A DNA stretch of 64,000 bases from an uncultured Methylophilaceae bacterium (GCA_903834185.1 CAILHX010000035.1:1-64000); one strand, 5' to 3'. Shown: positions 1-9,593, numbered from the stretch's first letter. A program made the numbers and translations. Notes: a model not told the origin generated them from the letters alone.

Positions 1-3000
1 AAAGTAGGCTTGCGATCCCGGCGGGGTGGTCGGCGCATCGGTCAGGTAGTAGTCAATCGCGCTCAGTCCGGTGGTGTAGCCGAAGTCCAGCCAGTGCAGC
101 GAGACCGGCGCAGGTTTGCGCGCGAATACCAGCAGGCGGTTGTCGCCTGTGTGTCCGGCGATATCCACAAGGATGTCGATGCCGTCGGCGCGTATGCGTT
201 CGGCCAATGACTTGTCGCTCATGCCGCGGGTGGGGATCCAGTGGTCTACGTAGGTCTGGAAGATGGTTGTACCGCTGTCCGCATGATTGATATGTGCATA
301 GGCGTAGATTTCAAACTGACTATGGTCGTGGTGCGATAGCAAGGGCTCGAGGAAGTAACGGCTGGAATGGTTATAGAATGTTGGAGAGACGTAACCTATC
401 TTTAAGCGGCGTTTTGGATCACGGTCATTGCTGTGCGCTTGCCATTCTTTATACAGGGGCTTGGCAAAGTGTTGTTCGTATTCCTTATAGTAGGCATACA
501 GCTCTTCACTGCTGTAGTCCGGGTGGTAGTTCACGCAAAAAAAGAGGTTGCTGAGAACAACGTTATAATCGGGGTTGATTTCCAACGTTTTGCGATAATG
601 CGCAATAGCCTCATCGAAAGATCCAAGATCCTTGTATACATTGCCGATATTGTTACGCGCATGGGAGTCATCGGGAGCCAGTGCGATCGCCTTTTTAAAG
701 CTGTCAATCGCCATTTCCGGATAACCACATCGGTCAAAATATACGCCAAGATAATTATGCGTTTCGAAGAAATCCGGATTTATTGCCAAGCTATTACTCA
801 AATTAGCCAATGCCAATAACAACTGGTTTAGTGCGATGTACATCAAGCCCAGCCTGGTTAGTGCCTTATATGACTTTGGATCAATGTTGACCGCTTCTAC
901 CAAAGCATCTTTGGCTTTTTCGAAGTCACCTAATACCTCGTATATCAGGCCGAGGCGGAAATGGAGTTCACTGCGCTTTGGATCGAGCTGAATAGCTTTC
1001 TGTATGCTTAAGATCGCTTCGTCATATTGTTCCAGCATCAGCAAACCCAGCCCAAGATTGTAGTGGGCATCTGCGGAATCGGGCTTTATGGCGATGGCTT
1101 TACGGTGAACATCTATTGCTTCTTGACTCCGTTTGGCTTCATTCAGGGCAATACCTAGATTGCCATAAGCTTCAGCAAAATCGGGATTGAGCTCGATCGC
1201 CTGCTGATAGCAAACAATTGCTTCATCAAACTTTTTCAGTTCTTTATATACGTTGCCCAGATTGAAATGGGCTTCTACATGATTCGGATTAAGCTCTGTG
1301 GCGCGAAGAAAATTGGTGGTCGCCGCTTCATATCTCTTTTCGGCTTGGAATATATTTCCCAGATTACTGTAAATGTCCGCATCATCAGGCGACAGTTCAG
1401 TGGCTTTTAACAGCGCTTGTTCAGCCTCAGTATATTTTTGCTGTTGGGCATAGGCCAATCCCAAAACTTTCCAGGGCACTACATCCTCAGGGTTCGATTG
1501 TGTAATTGAAATAGCCAATGCAGTGGCTGCTGCATACTCGCCGCTATAATAAAGATGCAATAGTTGGACTGTCGGAGATTGAGTGGGGATCATGGCCTCA
1601 CTTTTGGCTGGTGATGGCGATTGCGCTTTAGGTTGCACTGATTCACGCTCTACCTTTGCGGCTAATTCATCTATCTCCTGCCCGGTTAAGCCATGCTCAC
1701 GTGCCATTTCAAGGACATTTCTGACAGCCTGCCATTCCTGCAACTCGACAAGGGCATTGATATAGCCAAACCAGTATTGTGATTGTTCCGGATGGCTCTG
1801 CAGTGCTTCTTGTAACAGGTTCAGACCATCGGACATATTTCCTTGTTGTACGTATAGCATCCCCAGATGATGTTGTACTTCCGCGTTCTGAGGAGAGTCC
1901 TGCAGCACCTGCAGGTATAGCCGTTTAGCGAATTCCAACTCCCCCTCACGATTCAGCCTGATTGCTTGCTTTAGCTTCTCCTCTGCACCCAAGTGATCGT
2001 AGGTGGTTTCAATTGGCAAGGATATGACCGCTTTTTCACCCAGTAGTCGGGATATCGGTGTTTGTGGATATTTCTTATCCCAGCCCTCGATATACGCGGC
2101 TTCCATCTGAGCCGTGAACCTGACCGGATCGCCAAAAATACCTTTGCGCATGGCGGCAGGGACCTGCAGCCTGAGGTCAGCGATGCGCTGCGGGTTTGCA
2201 GCAAGTCGGACTGCGCATTCCACATACTCATCTTCGTAGAAAGCGATGCAATCATCCAGATCCAACCCGGCATTCTTGATGATTGAATATGACAGACGCT
2301 GCGCGTGCGTATCTCCTACCAGCGTGATCACAGGCACACCCATCCATAGCGTTTCTATTGTGGTAGTACCGCCCGTGAGCGGTAATGTGTCGAGCGCGAT
2401 ATCAATATCGTTGTAATAAAGAACGTGCGCACCGCCATTGGGGTGCGTATCAAAAATCATGATCACCCGATCAGCAGTAATGCCATAGCGTGCAAAAGTC
2501 TTGAGCACGCTATTCCGGCTCGCAGGCACTTTAAGATTGGGGTGATTCAGGTACATCTTGCTACCGGGAACACGATGTAATATGCGGCTCCACAAGGAAA
2601 TTGTCGGCGCATTCAACTTGTATATGTTATTCATCGAACCGAACGTCACGTAGCCATTTCTGAGCACAGGCACAGTCTGCACGACCTCATGCTCGGGCAA
2701 TTCGTCAACGGTGATGAAAGATTCAGGTAACCTCAGCAGGCTCTCGACGAAATACAGCGAGCTTTTCGGTCCATCCAGCCAAGGGTCCGAAATGACGTAA
2801 TCCACTTCTTCCAGGCCGTATGAGAATGGGTAACCCAGATAGCTCATCTGCACGGGTGCAGGCCGGTATATCAAGACTTCAGTACGAGCCCCTGCGGTAT
2901 ACCCTCCCAGTTCGATCAGAACATGGATCCCATCTGCATGGATGCGCTCTGCCGCTTCCACATCATTCATATCCACAATGCGTATAAAATGATCTGCAGC

Positions 3001-4047
3001 ATCTATATAGGCTTTGGTAATGGAGTCTTCCTGCCTCTTGGTAGCGGAGGAGTAAAGAAAAATCTCGAATTTACTGCGATCCCTGTAATTGATCAGGCTA
3101 CGCAAAAAACGTGTGACCACATGATGTCTAAAGTCCGCAGATAGGTAGCCGATACGAATACGCTTGCTACTGGCGAATGCCAGGGGATATTCAGTATACG
3201 CAGGCCCCATGCGTAACCTGCGAAATACGTCTGCCGCTAAACGGTGCAGATCGAGTAGTTTCTTATTGCTGAATCCGTGGGTGCTTAGAAATGGCAGGTT
3301 CGCCATCAGGAAAAGAGTGAATAACTTGGTCCCCTTATCAAACTCATGCACCGCATTTGCCAGTAACTTATCGGAGACATCCCACAGACAGTAGAACTTG
3401 GCGATAGAGAAAGCAGCAACCGCTGCAACTCCCGGGTTTTTCATCTCGGAGATTTTCACCGCGAGCGCCAGGGCCTCATCTATCTTATTGGCTCTGGCAG
3501 TTACTTCCAGCAAACGACTTAATGCCCATACATCCCCGGGAGCATGCTCAAGAATATCCTTGTATATCCTGATTGCTGCCGTGAAATTTCCTTCGACTGC
3601 AGCAACCATCGCCAATCCAGTCATTGCTTCCGGATTGGGGTCGCTATCGCTGGTAGCACTCTGATAGTATTTTTTTGCTCTTTCTACAAGGCGTAAGCGT
3701 ATACAGTGATTTCCCATATTGATCAGCGCCTTGCGATGGCCTGGATCAAGTTGCAATGCCTTTTTCAACCAAATCTCGGTTTGCTCAACATCACCGTCGT
3801 GGTCCGCGCTGATGGCGGCTAAGGTGTTGTAGATATCCGCATTCACCTCGGGGTGAGATAGCAGCCTCTGACATATGCGACGAGTTTCTTCGTAACGGCC
3901 GGTCAGCAAAGCGATGGAACTCTGCAGGTATTCCAAGGCAAAATTATCCGGGAATGCCTTTAGCAGTCTTTTGCACATCCTTTCGGCATCAGCATACTTT
4001 CCAATAGTGGCTAGGCGTTGTGCTTCATTATAGGAAATTTCACTCAT
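1..4047 (-). CDS. Giant TPR protein with two O-GlcNAc-transferase (SPINDLY/GT41)-like modules, 3' end outside window
   Basis: The minus-strand frame is open from an ATG at 4045-4047 to the window edge, giving 1349 codons with no stop; I walked the codons of the part left of about 2160 and read the rest by translation. Residues 1-280 are TPR-like helices. Residues about 290-660 form an OGT-type catalytic half with IRIGYLSADFRHH near 294 and APVQMSYLGYP. Residues about 690-1190 are a second run of canonical TPRs (for example LNPNHVEAHFNLGNVYKEL). A second OGT-type domain starts near 1210 (LKIGYVSPTFYNHSS) and continues with GHTGDNR and APVSLHWLDFGYTTG to the edge. GT41 enzymes glycosylate Ser/Thr of proteins; SPINDLY members can use other sugars. 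It is the last visible gene of the glycan cluster, 3 bases after its neighbour's stop, so translational coupling is likely. The acceptor and donor are unknown; the neighbouring CDP-sugar is an inference. Confidence 0.88.
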   Translation of the reverse strand, partial: MSEISYNEAQRLATIGKYADAERMCKRLLKAFPDNFALEYLQSSIALLTGRYEETRRICQRLLSHPEVNADIYNTLAAISADHDGDVEQTEIWLKKALQLDPGHRKALINMGNHCIRLRLVERAKKYYQSATSDSDPNPEAMTGLAMVAAVEGNFTAAIRIYKDILEHAPGDVWALSRLLEVTARANKIDEALALAVKISEMKNPGVAAVAAFSIAKFYCLWDVSDKLLANAVHEFDKGTKLFTLFLMANLPFLSTHGFSNKKLLDLHRLAADVFRRLRMGPAYTEYPLAFASSKRIRIGYLSADFRHHVVTRFLRSLINYRDRSKFEIFLYSSATKRQEDSITKAYIDAADHFIRIVDMNDVEAAERIHADGIHVLIELGGYTAGARTEVLIYRPAPVQMSYLGYPFSYGLEEVDYVISDPWLDGPKSSLYFVESLLRLPESFITVDELPEHEVVQTVPVLRNGYVTFGSMNNIYKLNAPTISLWSRILHRVPGSKMYLNHPNLKVPASRNSVLKTFARYGITADRVIMIFDTHPNGGAHVLYYNDIDIALDTLPLTGGTTTIETLWMGVPVITLVGDTHAQRLSYSIIKNAGLDLDDCIAFYEDEYVECAVRLAANPQRIADLRLQVPAAMRKGIFGDPVRFTAQMEAAYIEGWDKKYPQTPISRLLGEKAVISLPIETTYDHLGAEEKLKQAIRLNREGELEFAKRLYLQVLQDSPQNAEVQHHLGMLYVQQGNMSDGLNLLQEALQSHPEQSQYWFGYINALVELQEWQAVRNVLEMAREHGLTGQEIDELAAKVERESVQPKAQSPSPAKSEAMIPTQSPTVQLLHLYYSGEYAAATALAISITQSNPEDVVPWKVLGLAYAQQQKYTEAEQALLKATELSPDDADIYSNLGNIFQAEKRYEAATTNFLRATELNPNHVEAHFNLGNVYKELKKFDEAIVCYQQAIELNPDFAEAYGNLGIALNEAKRSQEAIDVHRKAIAIKPDSADAHYNLGLGLLMLEQYDEAILSIQKAIQLDPKRSELHFRLGLIYEVLGDFEKAKDALVEAVNIDPKSYKALTRLGLMYIALNQLLLALANLSNSLAINPDFFETHNYLGVYFDRCGYPEMAIDSFKKAIALAPDDSHARNNIGNVYKDLGSFDEAIAHYRKTLEINPDYNVVLSNLFFCVNYHPDYSSEELYAYYKEYEQHFAKPLYKEWQAHSNDRDPKRRLKIGYVSPTFYNHSSRYFLEPLLSHHDHSQFEIYAYAHINHADSGTTIFQTYVDHWIPTRGMSDKSLAERIRADGIDILVDIAGHTGDNRLLVFARKPAPVSLHWLDFGYTTGLSAIDYYLTDAPTTPPGSQAYF

Positions 4048-4050
4048 ATC

Positions 4051-4812
4051 TTACTTGCGCTTGATCCATGCCGACGGCCAATAGGTCACAGGCTCGGTAA
4101 TAGAACCTTCATTAAAGGGAATGACGGGATTCTCTATTTCATACTCGGGATGTGTGGCTACATATTCCAGTGCAGCTTCACGCGGATTATTCCATCCCCA
4201 GTCGTCACTGCTGCGCGGCGCGCCGACAAGATCACCCATGATACCGTCGGTTGCAACGATATAAGACCCCTTGGAAACGAATGGCGCATAGGCTTTCAGT
4301 TCGTCCAGCACATGCGCCTTGGTATGATTGGAGTCCAGCAACACCATCACCGTTTCTCCCGGCTTCACTAATGCCGCTACTTGCTGCACGATATCCGGCG
4401 CAATGGAACTGCCTTCTATCATGGTGATGTACGGATACATCTCATGCGCTTCGATCGCCTGACGATTGTGCGGGCGGATCTCGATATCAACACCTATCAC
4501 ACGCCCTTTACCCATGGCGTTAAAGATGCTTGCGTAATAGATTAATGAACCGCCGTGTGCGATACCTGTTTCGATCACGACATCGGGCTTGATCCGGTAG
4601 ATCGCTTCCTGAACCCGCAGCATATCTTCCGGTAACTGGATAATAGGCCGTCCCATCCAGCTAAAGCTATACACGTACTTGGTATCCCAACCGCTTCTGA
4701 TCCAGGCACGAGAAATGGCGGAAAAAGCTTCTGGTGTGCCTATCGGATAAGTTGCGTTACCGTCCTTACCGTCCACCACGACCAGCCCTGCTTCCATATC
4801 TATTTTTATCAT
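4051..4812 (-). CDS. CmcI-family methyltransferase/hydroxylase-like protein
   Basis: A 253-residue protein of the cephalosporin-hydroxylase (CmcI)/rhamnosyl O-methyltransferase family. These are class I SAM-fold enzymes often found in surface-glycan clusters. The SAM-binding loop ETGIAHGG is at residues 81-88, the acidic end of strand 2 (VDIEIRPHN) at 108-116, and a likely metal site DSNHTKAH at 160-167. The most economical role here is O-methylation of a sugar. It sits between two TylF-type methyltransferases upstream and the TPR-glycosyltransferase 3 bases downstream, in one transcription direction. The family name implies hydroxylation, but that reaction is not supported by anything seen here. 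Confidence 0.8.
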   Translation of the reverse strand: MIKIDMEAGLVVVDGKDGNATYPIGTPEAFSAISRAWIRSGWDTKYVYSFSWMGRPIIQLPEDMLRVQEAIYRIKPDVVIETGIAHGGSLIYYASIFNAMGKGRVIGVDIEIRPHNRQAIEAHEMYPYITMIEGSSIAPDIVQQVAALVKPGETVMVLLDSNHTKAHVLDELKAYAPFVSKGSYIVATDGIMGDLVGAPRSSDDWGWNNPREAALEYVATHPEYEIENPVIPFNEGSITEPVTYWPSAWIKRK

Positions 4813-4841
4813 GCGCTCTTAACCTTAATTTAGTTTAAAAA

Positions 4842-5606
4842 TTACCTGAATTTAACTACCAGCCCTTGCCCTGTAGGCAACTCAAGAACACGTAGCCCAT
4901 GTTTGGCAAAAAAAGGATCCTCTGCCTGTTTTTGAGCACTATAAGCTAACCAGCCGTAGTCATCGAGTACCAGCATGCCTCCAGGCACTATTCGGTCGAA
5001 CAATATCTCAAGTGCGCCTATCTCAGCTGCAGCGCTATTGATGTCCAGATGCATGAACGCTATTTTTTCCGGTGCCTTTAATAATAACGCCTCTGGCACA
5101 GAACCTTGGATGACGTGCACATTAGGATGCTCAGCAAATCTCTGCTGCACTTGTTGGTATAGCGAGCTACCGTGTGCAGGCATAGAATGATGATCCATCC
5201 CTTCTTCGTGCTCAAACAGATCGTATAGATAGTAATGTTTGCCTGTATTATTAAAATCCAGATACTCACATATTATTTTGGCCGATGTCCCTTTATAACA
5301 GGCACATTCCACGAAATCGCCTTCAAATTTCAAACAGCTACGTGCTGCCCAGGTAAGGACATGAGTTCGCCATAAGACTGTTCGCTCTATTTCCTGTTGC
5401 TTGGGATCGGCGTTATGAGTATTCCGCTCAAAGATGCTCATGAAAACCGCATCGTCCAAAAAGCCCAGGTTCCTCCCTATCGTAAACAGGTTATCTCCAC
5501 AAAATATCCCATAAGGCGCTAGTTCCTTTAAGGCTTGCTGCACCCCCCTGAAGAATTCGGTAGAGTCACTAACCCCGTAAAAGCAACTATTCACAAAATT
5601 CTTCAT
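4842..5606 (-). CDS. TylF/MycF-type sugar O-methyltransferase, copy 2
   Basis: A 254-residue member of the macrocin O-methyltransferase family (TylF, MycF, NovP), which are Mg-dependent SAM enzymes acting on hydroxyls of deoxysugars. Visible motifs are the SAM loop ECACYKGTSA at residues 100-109, YDLFE near 128, the metal-binding HLDIN at 186-190 and DDYG at 215-218. It closely resembles the protein encoded immediately upstream (5668-6426) along its whole length, so the pair is a tandem duplication. The two copies may methylate different positions of the same sugar. The short 61-base gap to the upstream gene and the shared strand fit one operon. Confidence 0.88.
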   Translation of the reverse strand: MKNFVNSCFYGVSDSTEFFRGVQQALKELAPYGIFCGDNLFTIGRNLGFLDDAVFMSIFERNTHNADPKQQEIERTVLWRTHVLTWAARSCLKFEGDFVECACYKGTSAKIICEYLDFNNTGKHYYLYDLFEHEEGMDHHSMPAHGSSLYQQVQQRFAEHPNVHVIQGSVPEALLLKAPEKIAFMHLDINSAAAEIGALEILFDRIVPGGMLVLDDYGWLAYSAQKQAEDPFFAKHGLRVLELPTGQGLVVKFR

Positions 5607-5667
5607 CTTTTTCCCGAGTAATTCATCCTAAAATTGGAGCCCATAAATTTGCAGATTCAGGATGGCA

Positions 5668-6426
5668 TTATTTAATGACCATTCCCTGTCCGGTCGGTAA
5701 TTCCAGTACGTGATACCCACGTTCTGCAAAAAAAGGGTCTTCAGCCTCCTTTTGTTCTTTATAGCCTATCCAGCCATAATCATCCAATATCAGTATGCCT
5801 CCCGGAACAATACGGTCAAATAGCATTTCAAGTGCCCCGATTTCCGCGGCTGCACTATTGATATCCAGATGCATAAAAGCTATTTTTTCTGGCGCAACAG
5901 TTTGCAGGATATCCGGCACTGCGCCTTTAATGACATGGACATTGGGATATTCAACGAATCTTTGCCGGACATAATCGTACAAGGAGCTGCCATGGTCGGG
6001 CATCGCATGGTGATCCATTCCTTGTTCGTGCTGAAACAGATCGTAAAGGTAATAATGCTTTCCGGTTTTATTAAAATCCAGGTACTCACATAATATCTTT
6101 GCCGATGTTCCTTTATAGCAGGCACATTCAACAAAATCACCTTCCAGATTCAACCCTCCTGCTGCAGCCCAGGAAAGCACATGCGTACGCCAAATAATGG
6201 ATTGATTCATTTCTTGTTGTCGCGGATCGCTGTGTTTTGAATTCTCTTGGAAGGCTGCCATGAAAGCCTCATCCTCGAGAAACCCAAGACTCTTGCCAAG
6301 AGTAAATAAATTGTCTGCGCGAAATACACCACCGGACTTAACCTGATTCCCCGCCAACTCCAACCCGTCCATGAATTCCGTATGATTGATTGGGCCATAG
6401 AACATGCTGGTTAAAAAGTTTTTCAT
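5668..6426 (-). CDS. TylF/MycF-type sugar O-methyltransferase, copy 1
   Basis: A 252-residue paralogue of the next gene downstream, with the same motifs: ECACYKGTSA, YDLFQHEQGMDHH, FMHLDINSAAAEIGALE and LDDYGW. Both begin MKNF and keep the same domain layout without gaps of note, which argues for recent duplication followed by divergence at the N-terminal third, where substrate contacts lie in this family. The predicted role is O-methylation of a nucleotide-linked or glycan-linked 6-deoxysugar. About 97 bases separate it from the SDR gene upstream; that gap holds no recognisable gene. Confidence 0.88.
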   Translation of the reverse strand: MKNFLTSMFYGPINHTEFMDGLELAGNQVKSGGVFRADNLFTLGKSLGFLEDEAFMAAFQENSKHSDPRQQEMNQSIIWRTHVLSWAAAGGLNLEGDFVECACYKGTSAKILCEYLDFNKTGKHYYLYDLFQHEQGMDHHAMPDHGSSLYDYVRQRFVEYPNVHVIKGAVPDILQTVAPEKIAFMHLDINSAAAEIGALEMLFDRIVPGGILILDDYGWIGYKEQKEAEDPFFAERGYHVLELPTGQGMVIK

Positions 6427-6523
6427 GCTTGCTTACCTATTTTATCTTGCACGTTTATCGGCATGCAGTAACTGAATGCGCCACGGTCAAGTGTTGCATA
6501 AAACACCGTCGTTAGATGATTTT

Positions 6524-7351
6524 TCATTTGGGTGCATCCAAAGTAACACTTTGTTGATAATCTCGTACCACCGCACTTAAGCTGTCTTTCAGTGGTCGGG
6601 GAGCGAACCCGAATTCTGTGACCAGCAACTCAATGGAAATAGGTGGGAACACGATTTCGGGTGCATCCCCGGAAAACTCCACCTCACATCCCGTAATTGC
6701 GGCGATATCCTCGAGCAACTCCCGGTTGGTCACATTGCGGCCGCCAGCCAGATTATAGAGCCGCTGTTTACCATTGGCGGCGATCTTTACCAGCAATTCA
6801 ACCACATCATCAATATATACATAATCCTTCTGTGAGTCAGGCGATGTATTGACCCTGACATGCTTGTTTTCAACGGCATCTCGTATCACCGCATTAAGAA
6901 AATTCTCCGATGTAAAATCGTCACCGACTACATTCGACAGCCGTACCGCGCGCACATTCGGTTTACTGCACGAAAAGCACAGCGATTCGCCCATCATTTT
7001 GCTCAGATTGTATAGATCACTGGGGTTTTGCGTGTCCGCTTGCAGCAAGCTAAGCTCGCTGGCTACGGCAGAGTTTCCATAAATACGGGTGGATGACAGA
7101 TAGAGCAAGGAGTCGAACTGCGATTTTTCCAGCACGTCGGCCAACACATTCACATGTGCACGCACCGTATCGAAAGGACGCTTACGAAAATCAGCCGTCA
7201 AGCCTATGCAATAAATCACATGTCCGAGATTTTCGGAATAAATGCGAGGATCGTCCCGTTGCGGCGAAAAGCACGTATGCCCCTGCCGTTGCAAATATGT
7301 CACTAGATGAGAGCCGATAAAGCCACCAGCTCCTAACACCGTGAACCTCAT
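6524..7351 (-). CDS. NAD(P)-dependent epimerase/dehydratase-family protein, probable sugar-4-ketoreductase
   Basis: A 275-residue extended SDR. The Rossmann loop GAGGFIG is at residues 7-13, the catalytic Ser/Thr lies in LSSTRIYG (86-92), and the YxxxK pair is at Tyr114/Lys118 (YNLSK). In a set that already has a dedicated 4,6-dehydratase, epimerase and C-methyltransferase, the missing step is reduction of the 4-keto group, as NovS or RmlD do in related pathways, so I infer that role. An epimerase activity cannot be excluded. Its start overlaps the stop of the acyltransferase gene by 4 bases (ATGA), showing coupling. Confidence 0.82.
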   Translation of the reverse strand: MRFTVLGAGGFIGSHLVTYLQRQGHTCFSPQRDDPRIYSENLGHVIYCIGLTADFRKRPFDTVRAHVNVLADVLEKSQFDSLLYLSSTRIYGNSAVASELSLLQADTQNPSDLYNLSKMMGESLCFSCSKPNVRAVRLSNVVGDDFTSENFLNAVIRDAVENKHVRVNTSPDSQKDYVYIDDVVELLVKIAANGKQRLYNLAGGRNVTNRELLEDIAAITGCEVEFSGDAPEIVFPPISIELLVTEFGFAPRPLKDSLSAVVRDYQQSVTLDAPK

Positions 7352-7836
7352 TCGCGACTACCCATTTTGCGCAAGGGGTTGCCGATATTGATGGAATAGG
7401 CTTCGATCTCACCTTTCACCAGAGAACCTGCACCGATCACACATCCCTTGCGCAGAATTGCCCCGTCCAGGATGACACAATTCGCACCTATCCAGACATC
7501 GTCTTCCACCACAATTCCGCCGCGGCTTGGCTGAAAGCGTTGTTCGATGATTTTTTTACTGCGCGAGCGGAATTCATGGTTGACAGGCGCAAAAGTGCAA
7601 TTGGCGGCCACCAGTACGTCTTCACCGATATCAACGCCATTTCCCGAGTAGATGACGTTTCCAGAATTAATGTAACTATTACGGCCGATGCGCACATCGC
7701 CGGTTCCAGCGACCGGCTTGATCTTGACGAAGGCATCAATGAATGCGCCATCTTCCACGATGATGCGCGTGCCGCGTGTGGAATCTTCAATGTCTGCCAG
7801 CGGCGATATCCTTGCTGTCGGCGAGATGATTAACAT
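7348..7836 (-). CDS. Left-handed beta-helix (hexapeptide) acyltransferase
   Basis: About 162 residues of repeating hexapeptides (for example IVVEDDVWIGANCVI) typical of LbetaH O- or N-acetyltransferases of the WbbJ/NodL/VatA type. FAPVNHEF supplies the usual histidine near the active site. I place the start at 7836, not five codons upstream at 7851, because the purine-rich stretch complementary to 7840-7848 (GGAGGAGGGG) is a strong ribosome-binding site for the 7836 ATG. The gene overlaps the end of the 3,5-epimerase gene. The likely role is acylation of the cluster's sugar; the acceptor position is unknown. Confidence 0.83.
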   Translation of the reverse strand: MLIISPTARISPLADIEDSTRGTRIIVEDGAFIDAFVKIKPVAGTGDVRIGRNSYINSGNVIYSGNGVDIGEDVLVAANCTFAPVNHEFRSRSKKIIEQRFQPSRGGIVVEDDVWIGANCVILDGAILRKGCVIGAGSLVKGEIEAYSINIGNPLRKMGSRE

Positions 7837-8372
7837 ATCCCCTCCTCCCATAGATCATATTCGCTATCCCGTTTGCTAATGACAGGGTTGGGAAGCGGCC
7901 AGTCAATCGCAAATACAGGGTCGTTCCAGCGCAGCCCTTTCGCGCTTTCCGGGTGATAACTTTGGCACATCTGGTAAAACACCTCGGTCGCTGGTTGCAA
8001 CGTCTGGAAACCATGCGCCAAACCTTCAGGGATGTAAAGTGCATGATGGCTGGCAGCACTTAACTCAACCGCATGCCAGTGTTTGAATGTAGTTGATTCC
8101 GGCCTCAAGTCGACGATCACGTCGTAAATCGCGCCCTGGGTGCACCTCACCAGCTTGGCCTCTGCATGAGGAGCCGCCTGATAATGCATGCCGCGCAAAG
8201 TGCCTTGGGCTTTATTAAAAGAGATATTGCACTGCGGCAGGTTCGGGTTTAATCCATGGGCAATAAATTCTTCGCGACAATAAGTGCGCGCAAAGAATCC
8301 TCGTTCATCTTCTATCAGCTCCGGCTCAACCAGGTAAGCACCAACGATAGGAGTGGGGATGAACCGCATCAC
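7830..8372 (-). CDS. dTDP-4-dehydrorhamnose 3,5-epimerase-like protein (RmlC family)
   Basis: A 180-residue cupin of the RmlC family, near the usual length of about 180. The catalytic base His63 lies in TLRGMHYQ and the proton donor Tyr133 in EVFYQM; GLAHGFQ at 117-123 is also conserved. RmlC enzymes epimerise C3 and/or C5 of NDP-4-keto-6-deoxyhexoses. The neighbours make a CDP-linked, not dTDP-linked, 4-keto sugar, so a CDP-4-keto-6-deoxyglucose substrate is likely (inference). Its ATG overlaps the stop of the C-methyltransferase gene (ATGA at 8369-8372). Confidence 0.88.
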   Translation of the reverse strand: MMRFIPTPIVGAYLVEPELIEDERGFFARTYCREEFIAHGLNPNLPQCNISFNKAQGTLRGMHYQAAPHAEAKLVRCTQGAIYDVIVDLRPESTTFKHWHAVELSAASHHALYIPEGLAHGFQTLQPATEVFYQMCQSYHPESAKGLRWNDPVFAIDWPLPNPVISKRDSEYDLWEEGIC

Positions 8373-9592
8373 AATACTTTAATGGTAGGCACTGCAACTG
8401 CAAAACGACCTCCCCATTCACGGATATAAGCCAGTAGCTGCATTACTTCACTTTGTATATTCCATGGCAATATCAGCACGATGTCCGGTTGTCGTTGCCT
8501 GATCGCATCGGGATGCAAGATGGGGATATGTGCGCCTGGCAGATACTTCTGCTGCTTGGATGGCGCGGCATCACAAACATAGGGAAGCAGATCAGGTTTG
8601 ATACCGGCATAATTAAGCAAAGTATTGCCTTTGGCCGCAGCACCATACCCTGCGACACGTTTTCCGGCACGTTTCTGCTCGATCAGGAACATTACCAGAT
8701 CATCTTTCACCCGGTCAGCCCGCTGCTGAAATGCCTGATAAGTCGGCAATTGATTCAAGCCTCGACTGCGTTCCTCTTCCAGCAAAGCTGCCACCGCAGT
8801 TGTAGTGGCTCGCTGGTCCTGTTGGTGGCAGCCATAGACACGCAAACTGCCGCCATGTGTGGACAATTGCTCTACATCCAGCACGCGCAACCCTGCCTTG
8901 GCAAAAATGCGGTCGACTGCGAGTAGCGAAAGGTAGGAAAAATGTTCGTGATACACAGTATCGAACTGGGTATGTTCGATCAACCGCATCAGATGCGGGA
9001 ATTCAAGAGTGACCGTACCACCCGGCTTGAGTGCGGTCTTGATGCCAGCGGTAAAGTCATTGATGTCCGGCACATGAGCATAGACATTGTTGCCTAGAAT
9101 CAGATCCGCCTGCTTGCCTTCTGCCACGAGGCGTTCAGCCAGTTCCCGTCCAAAGAATTCTCTCCGTACCGGAATACCCAATTTCTCTGCAGCAGCAGCC
9201 GTACTCGCCGTGGGTTCTATCCCCAGACAAGGGATGCCTGCCGCGACAAAATTTTTCAGCAAGTAACCGTCATTAGAGGCGACTTCGATCACCAGGCTTT
9301 GCTGACCCAAGCCCAGACGCTGTGTGACCATCTGACAATAATGTCTGGCATGTTCCAGCCAGCTCTGCGAAACGGAAGAGAAATAGGCGTAGTTGTCATC
9401 GAACAACTCATCTGCTTCATTGTAATCATCGGTCTGCACCAGCCAGCACTTCTCGCAAACATGCAGCTTCAGGGGGTAAAACCGTTCCGGCTTGGTGAGG
9501 TCGGCAGCGTTAAGATAAGCATTGGAAGGTGGAGCGAAGCCCAGATCGAGAAACGCATGCTGCAAAGGGTGGTGGCAGTGACGGCAATTCAT
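8369..9592 (-). CDS. NovU/TylC3-type NDP-sugar C-methyltransferase
   Basis: A 407-residue protein with the three-part layout of the family: an N-terminal zinc-binding part with CRHC...CEKC cysteines (residues 3-6 and about 46-49), a central class I SAM domain (EVASNDGYLLKNF), and a C-terminal domain with GYGAAAKGNTLLNYAG. FDTVYHEHFSYLSL is the family's active-site signature (His-Glu-His). These enzymes add a methyl carbon to C3 or C5 of an NDP-4-keto-6-deoxysugar, as in mycarose (TylC3) or noviose (NovU). With the CDP-glucose dehydratase 2 bases upstream, its substrate is likely CDP-4-keto-6-deoxyglucose or an epimer. Confidence 0.9.
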   Translation of the reverse strand: MNCRHCHHPLQHAFLDLGFAPPSNAYLNAADLTKPERFYPLKLHVCEKCWLVQTDDYNEADELFDDNYAYFSSVSQSWLEHARHYCQMVTQRLGLGQQSLVIEVASNDGYLLKNFVAAGIPCLGIEPTASTAAAAEKLGIPVRREFFGRELAERLVAEGKQADLILGNNVYAHVPDINDFTAGIKTALKPGGTVTLEFPHLMRLIEHTQFDTVYHEHFSYLSLLAVDRIFAKAGLRVLDVEQLSTHGGSLRVYGCHQQDQRATTTAVAALLEEERSRGLNQLPTYQAFQQRADRVKDDLVMFLIEQKRAGKRVAGYGAAAKGNTLLNYAGIKPDLLPYVCDAAPSKQQKYLPGAHIPILHPDAIRQRQPDIVLILPWNIQSEVMQLLAYIREWGGRFAVAVPTIKVL

Positions 9593-9593
9593 T

